NCBI RefSeq assembly: GCF_945859705.1
Contig: NC_079137.1
Coordinates: 78,389,150-78,453,149, forward strand
Direction of reading: 5' to 3'
Length of the DNA: 64,000 nt
Origin: Episyrphus balteatus
Lineage: Eukaryota > Arthropoda > Insecta > Diptera > Syrphidae
The notes under the pieces are model-generated. The model saw only the letters and a list, made by a program, of their open reading frames with translations. It made no database searches and had not been told where the DNA came from. How positions within the stretch are numbered: position 1 is the first letter of the stretch; each line of letters begins with the position of its first letter. The position numbers were made by a program, and so were the translations under genes. Below, piece by piece: positions 61,843 to 64,000 of the stretch.

Positions 61843-62312
61843 TAGTGATGGAAACTATCGAATAAAAACTATCAAACTATCGATAGTTGTAAAATATTCA
61901 TTCATTCGATAGTTTTAAATCATTCATTTAGTAACTATTTTCATTCGAATAGTTTTTTCATTCGATATTTTTTTCATTTGAATAGTTTTCTTAAACGATA
62001 GTTTTTTTCATTTGAATAGTTTTCTTAAACGATAGTTTTTTCATTTGAATAAAATTTTTATTCGATAGTTTTTTTTCATTTGAATAGTTTTCTTAAGCGA
62101 TAGTTTTTTCATTCGATAGTTTTTTATTCGATAGTTTTTTCATTGGAATAGTTTTTATCCGATATTTTATTCGATAGTTTTTATTCGATAGTTTTTATTC
62201 GATAGTTTTTGTTCGAATGAATAAATGAATGAATGAATGAACTATTCGATAGTTCAAATCATTCAGTTACTAACTATCGATAGTTGGAATCATTCGATAG
62301 TTCCCATCACTA
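61843..62312. mobile_element. hAT-like MITE, 470 bp, 8-bp target duplication, CGATAG-rich interior
   Basis: The left end is TAGTGATGGAAACTATCGAA and the right end is the complement of TAGTGATGGGAACTATCGAA. The flanking direct repeat ATAATAAC is exact at 61835-61842 and 62313-62320. The interior is a degenerate tandem array of ATTCGATAGTTTTT and CATTTGAATAGTTTT units, with palindromic ACTATCGATAGT near both ends. An 8-bp duplication supports hAT-type insertion. It sits inside the core-motif cluster, between arrays III and IV; removing it would bring their nearest cores to about 160 bp. Confidence 0.88.
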
Positions 62313-62336
62313 ATAATAACTAGTTCAATTAAAAAA

Positions 62337-62646
62337 TGGCGCCCAACTGAAAACCAAAATTACTTCTTAGATGAAATCAGATCATTTCTGGGTCTCCCTT
62401 ATCAGTGTTGAAATGATTGTCTGCTAAAAAACTTAGTAGCTCATTGATTGATTCTAGTGTTATATAGTCCAATGGTTAAAAATGGCGCCCAACTGAAAAC
62501 GAAAGTTTTTCGAATAAGTACAATTCACTTCAAGAGCTCAATTAGATTCTTTAACACATTTTCTATTAGTGAAAATCAAATGAAAACAATTTAAAATATT
62601 TCTTTTCAATACAATACTTTTTTTTTAACTAAAAATGGCGCCCAAC
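62337..62646 (-). repeat. Core-motif array IV (three exact cores, 146- and 153-bp spacing)
   Basis: TGGCGCCCAAC lies at 62337-62347, 62483-62493 and 62636-62646, all meaning GTTGGGCGCCA on the minus strand. Each sits in AAAAATGGCGCCCAACTGAA followed by AAC, so about 22 bp is almost identical among the three while the intervening DNA is diverged. Orientation is opposite to array II. Confidence 0.92.
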
Positions 62647-62649
62647 TGA

Positions 62650-64000
62650 AAACTCTTATTTGTTTGTTTTTTTTTTTTTCAAATAAAATAACTTATTAGA
62701 TAAAATCAAATCATCGTCTTTTTAAAGAAAGTTTTTTCAGCCATGTTAAAATATTTTGTTTAAAAAACTTATTTAAGTAAACACTTTAAAAGTCTACTTT
62801 TAAATTAAGCAAGAAAGGGATTTTTATTTAAATGATTTGTGAATGTAGACTAATTGAATTTCCTTGCTTGCAAAAAATAAAAATAACAACCTAGAACTGT
62901 TTCAATATTTATTCTTTGGCATAAAATTAATCAATTTACTTTGCTTTCAATTTATATAACCAAAGATCAATCAACAATATTTGTTTAAAAAAACAACAAC
63001 AAAAAAAAAATATACACTTTTTCAACTTTGTATGTTTGTTTAACTACTGGTATATATGCGGGTTTGGTTTACAATTTTGACCTTCACCCTCAAAAGATTA
63101 AATACCTTCGCATATATTGACATAATTCTTGTTCCTGTCAAACGTGGTGGCAGTTTTAATAACCAAAATACACATTGGTTTAACCACAAATAACGAAGAA
63201 TTTTGATTTCCTCCTACGTGTGCTGTATTTGTGTATGCATAAAATGTTTATGTATGAGTATGAATCAAGTGACATGTAAATGTTTATACACATATAATTA
63301 AATTGAGCAAATATTGGTGGTCACATGTGTGGTCTGAACATTAGCTTTGCAGCCAATTCAGCAAGGGCAACATTAATTAGCTTGTCGAACGTTTGTGGTT
63401 GGATTTTGGAAATATTCAAAACTAAGAAATTATATACCATTTTGTGAGTTGTGTAGATTTATTATAATTGAGTTATTTATTTATGTCCTTGTTGATCCTT
63501 CAAAATTTTAAAGTTGAAAAAAAAAAAAAAAATAAAAAAAAACCCTTTGACAGAAAAAAAAAGGGACGAGACGTCCGTCGTCTATTAGTTCATTACCCTC
63601 TCATAAAGTCGGTGTCTCAAAAGAGAAATGAAACCACCGCAGTCTACCCAAACCTCATCTAAATTAACTTCATAGCCATATTCTCCTCACCCCTCTCAAA
63701 AAAACTAACCACTGCACACAACCACCAGGAACAGGACGCGACGACACGACGAAGGACGATGTTGGCAACGACACAACCAAACCAAACCAAACGACGACGA
63801 CACAAAATACACACACGTCCCCTCAATAAATTTAGATTCATTAGCTCTGCAACATCACCAACTGCATTGCAAAACTGCAAACGTGCTCCGCAAATCTCTG
63901 TTGCACAGAAATTTATACAACATTCGTACAAACATATACAACTCGTCGTATATAGCTACACACTCCAAAGGACACACTTTATCAACACACACACACACAC
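62650..64000. other. AT-rich then mixed DNA, no gene recognised
   Basis: A-rich tracts lie at about 62998-63010 and 63518-63542. CGACGACGAC-type runs lie near 63738-63800, and the window ends in a (CA)n run from about 63985. The frame at 63659-63931 (minus) is not recognised. Confidence 0.35.

Noticed and set aside
62337..62646. Core motif read as a start codon (ATGGCGCCCAAC = Met-Ala-Pro-Asn)
   Set aside because: The frames following each copy differ and close quickly, so the motif is not a shared coding start.
56877..62646. A genuine LTR retrotransposon to explain the primer-binding-site-like core
   Set aside because: No long terminal repeats, polypurine tract or gag/pol-like frame is visible around any copy; the spacing is satellite-like instead.
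1..64000. CRISPR arrays, bacterial operons, ribosome-binding sites, origins
   Set aside because: The sequence has eukaryotic character throughout; regular spacings seen here are satellites, not repeat-spacer arrays.

Overview
The window looks like intergenic or intronic DNA from a large, AT-rich insect genome, most likely a fly (Diptera). This is inferred from base composition, dense A/T and dinucleotide or trinucleotide tracts, and the mix of hAT, Tc1-like and MITE-type elements. No conserved gene is present to fix the taxon. No reading frame carries a recognisable conserved cellular protein domain. One short frame at 54.7-54.96 kb stands out as a plausible small secreted-peptide gene: a signal-peptide-like N-terminus, high GC3 for the region, and a TATA box about 130 bp upstream.

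Most of what can be supported is repeat architecture. 0-6.7 kb: a TA-flanked element with 27-bp inverted ends (92-1076), an old repeat shared in inverted orientation with 25 kb, a 1.1-kb hairpin-ended repeat containing a dead Tc1 transposase end, and ATCGATA-rich DNA. 10.2-11.5 kb: a ~200-bp satellite-like array with one perfect 293-bp tandem duplication. 14.2-16.4 kb: a hAT-type element with a perfect 8-bp target duplication. 19.6-21.1 kb: a long minisatellite of ~20-24-bp units with higher-order copies. 24.0-24.4 and 35.7-36.2 kb: two inverted copies of an element carrying a tRNA-like pol III head inside G/C-rich inverted ends. 24.6-26.2 kb: a possible further TIR element. 26.5-29.9 kb: a 3.4-kb hAT-type element with a perfect 8-bp target duplication, containing a nested 1.36-kb foldback with ~460-bp arms. 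32.4-33.9 kb: G-tract repeats. 39.3-41.3 kb: two adjoining degenerate short-motif fields. 45.7-46.6 kb: two MITEs. 61.8-62.3 kb: a third element with an 8-bp target duplication.

The most unusual signal is an 11-bp GC-rich core, GTTGGGCGCCA. I count 19 exact copies on either strand, plus several with 1-2 changes, in an otherwise AT-rich window. They concentrate at 56.9-62.7 kb, where neighbours are usually 132-155 bp apart. The core equals the CCA-tailed 3' end of metazoan tRNA-Lys(CUU), so its complement is the type of sequence used as a primer-binding site by Lys-primed retroelements. Here it is embedded in a short shared flank (TTTTC-core-TTTTTAA) and repeated with near-nucleosomal spacing, with no LTR visible.

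The stretches between repeats (3.0-4.9, 8.0-10.2, 11.5-14.2, 16.6-19.6, 21.1-24.0, 29.9-32.3, 33.9-35.6, 36.2-39.3, 41.3-43.9, 46.6-49.8, 51.0-53.8, 55.0-56.8, 57.6-59.0, 59.5-61.2 and 62.7-64.0 kb) are higher-complexity, apparently single-copy DNA with simple repeats. They may hold regulatory elements or untranslated exons, but I cannot demonstrate any.
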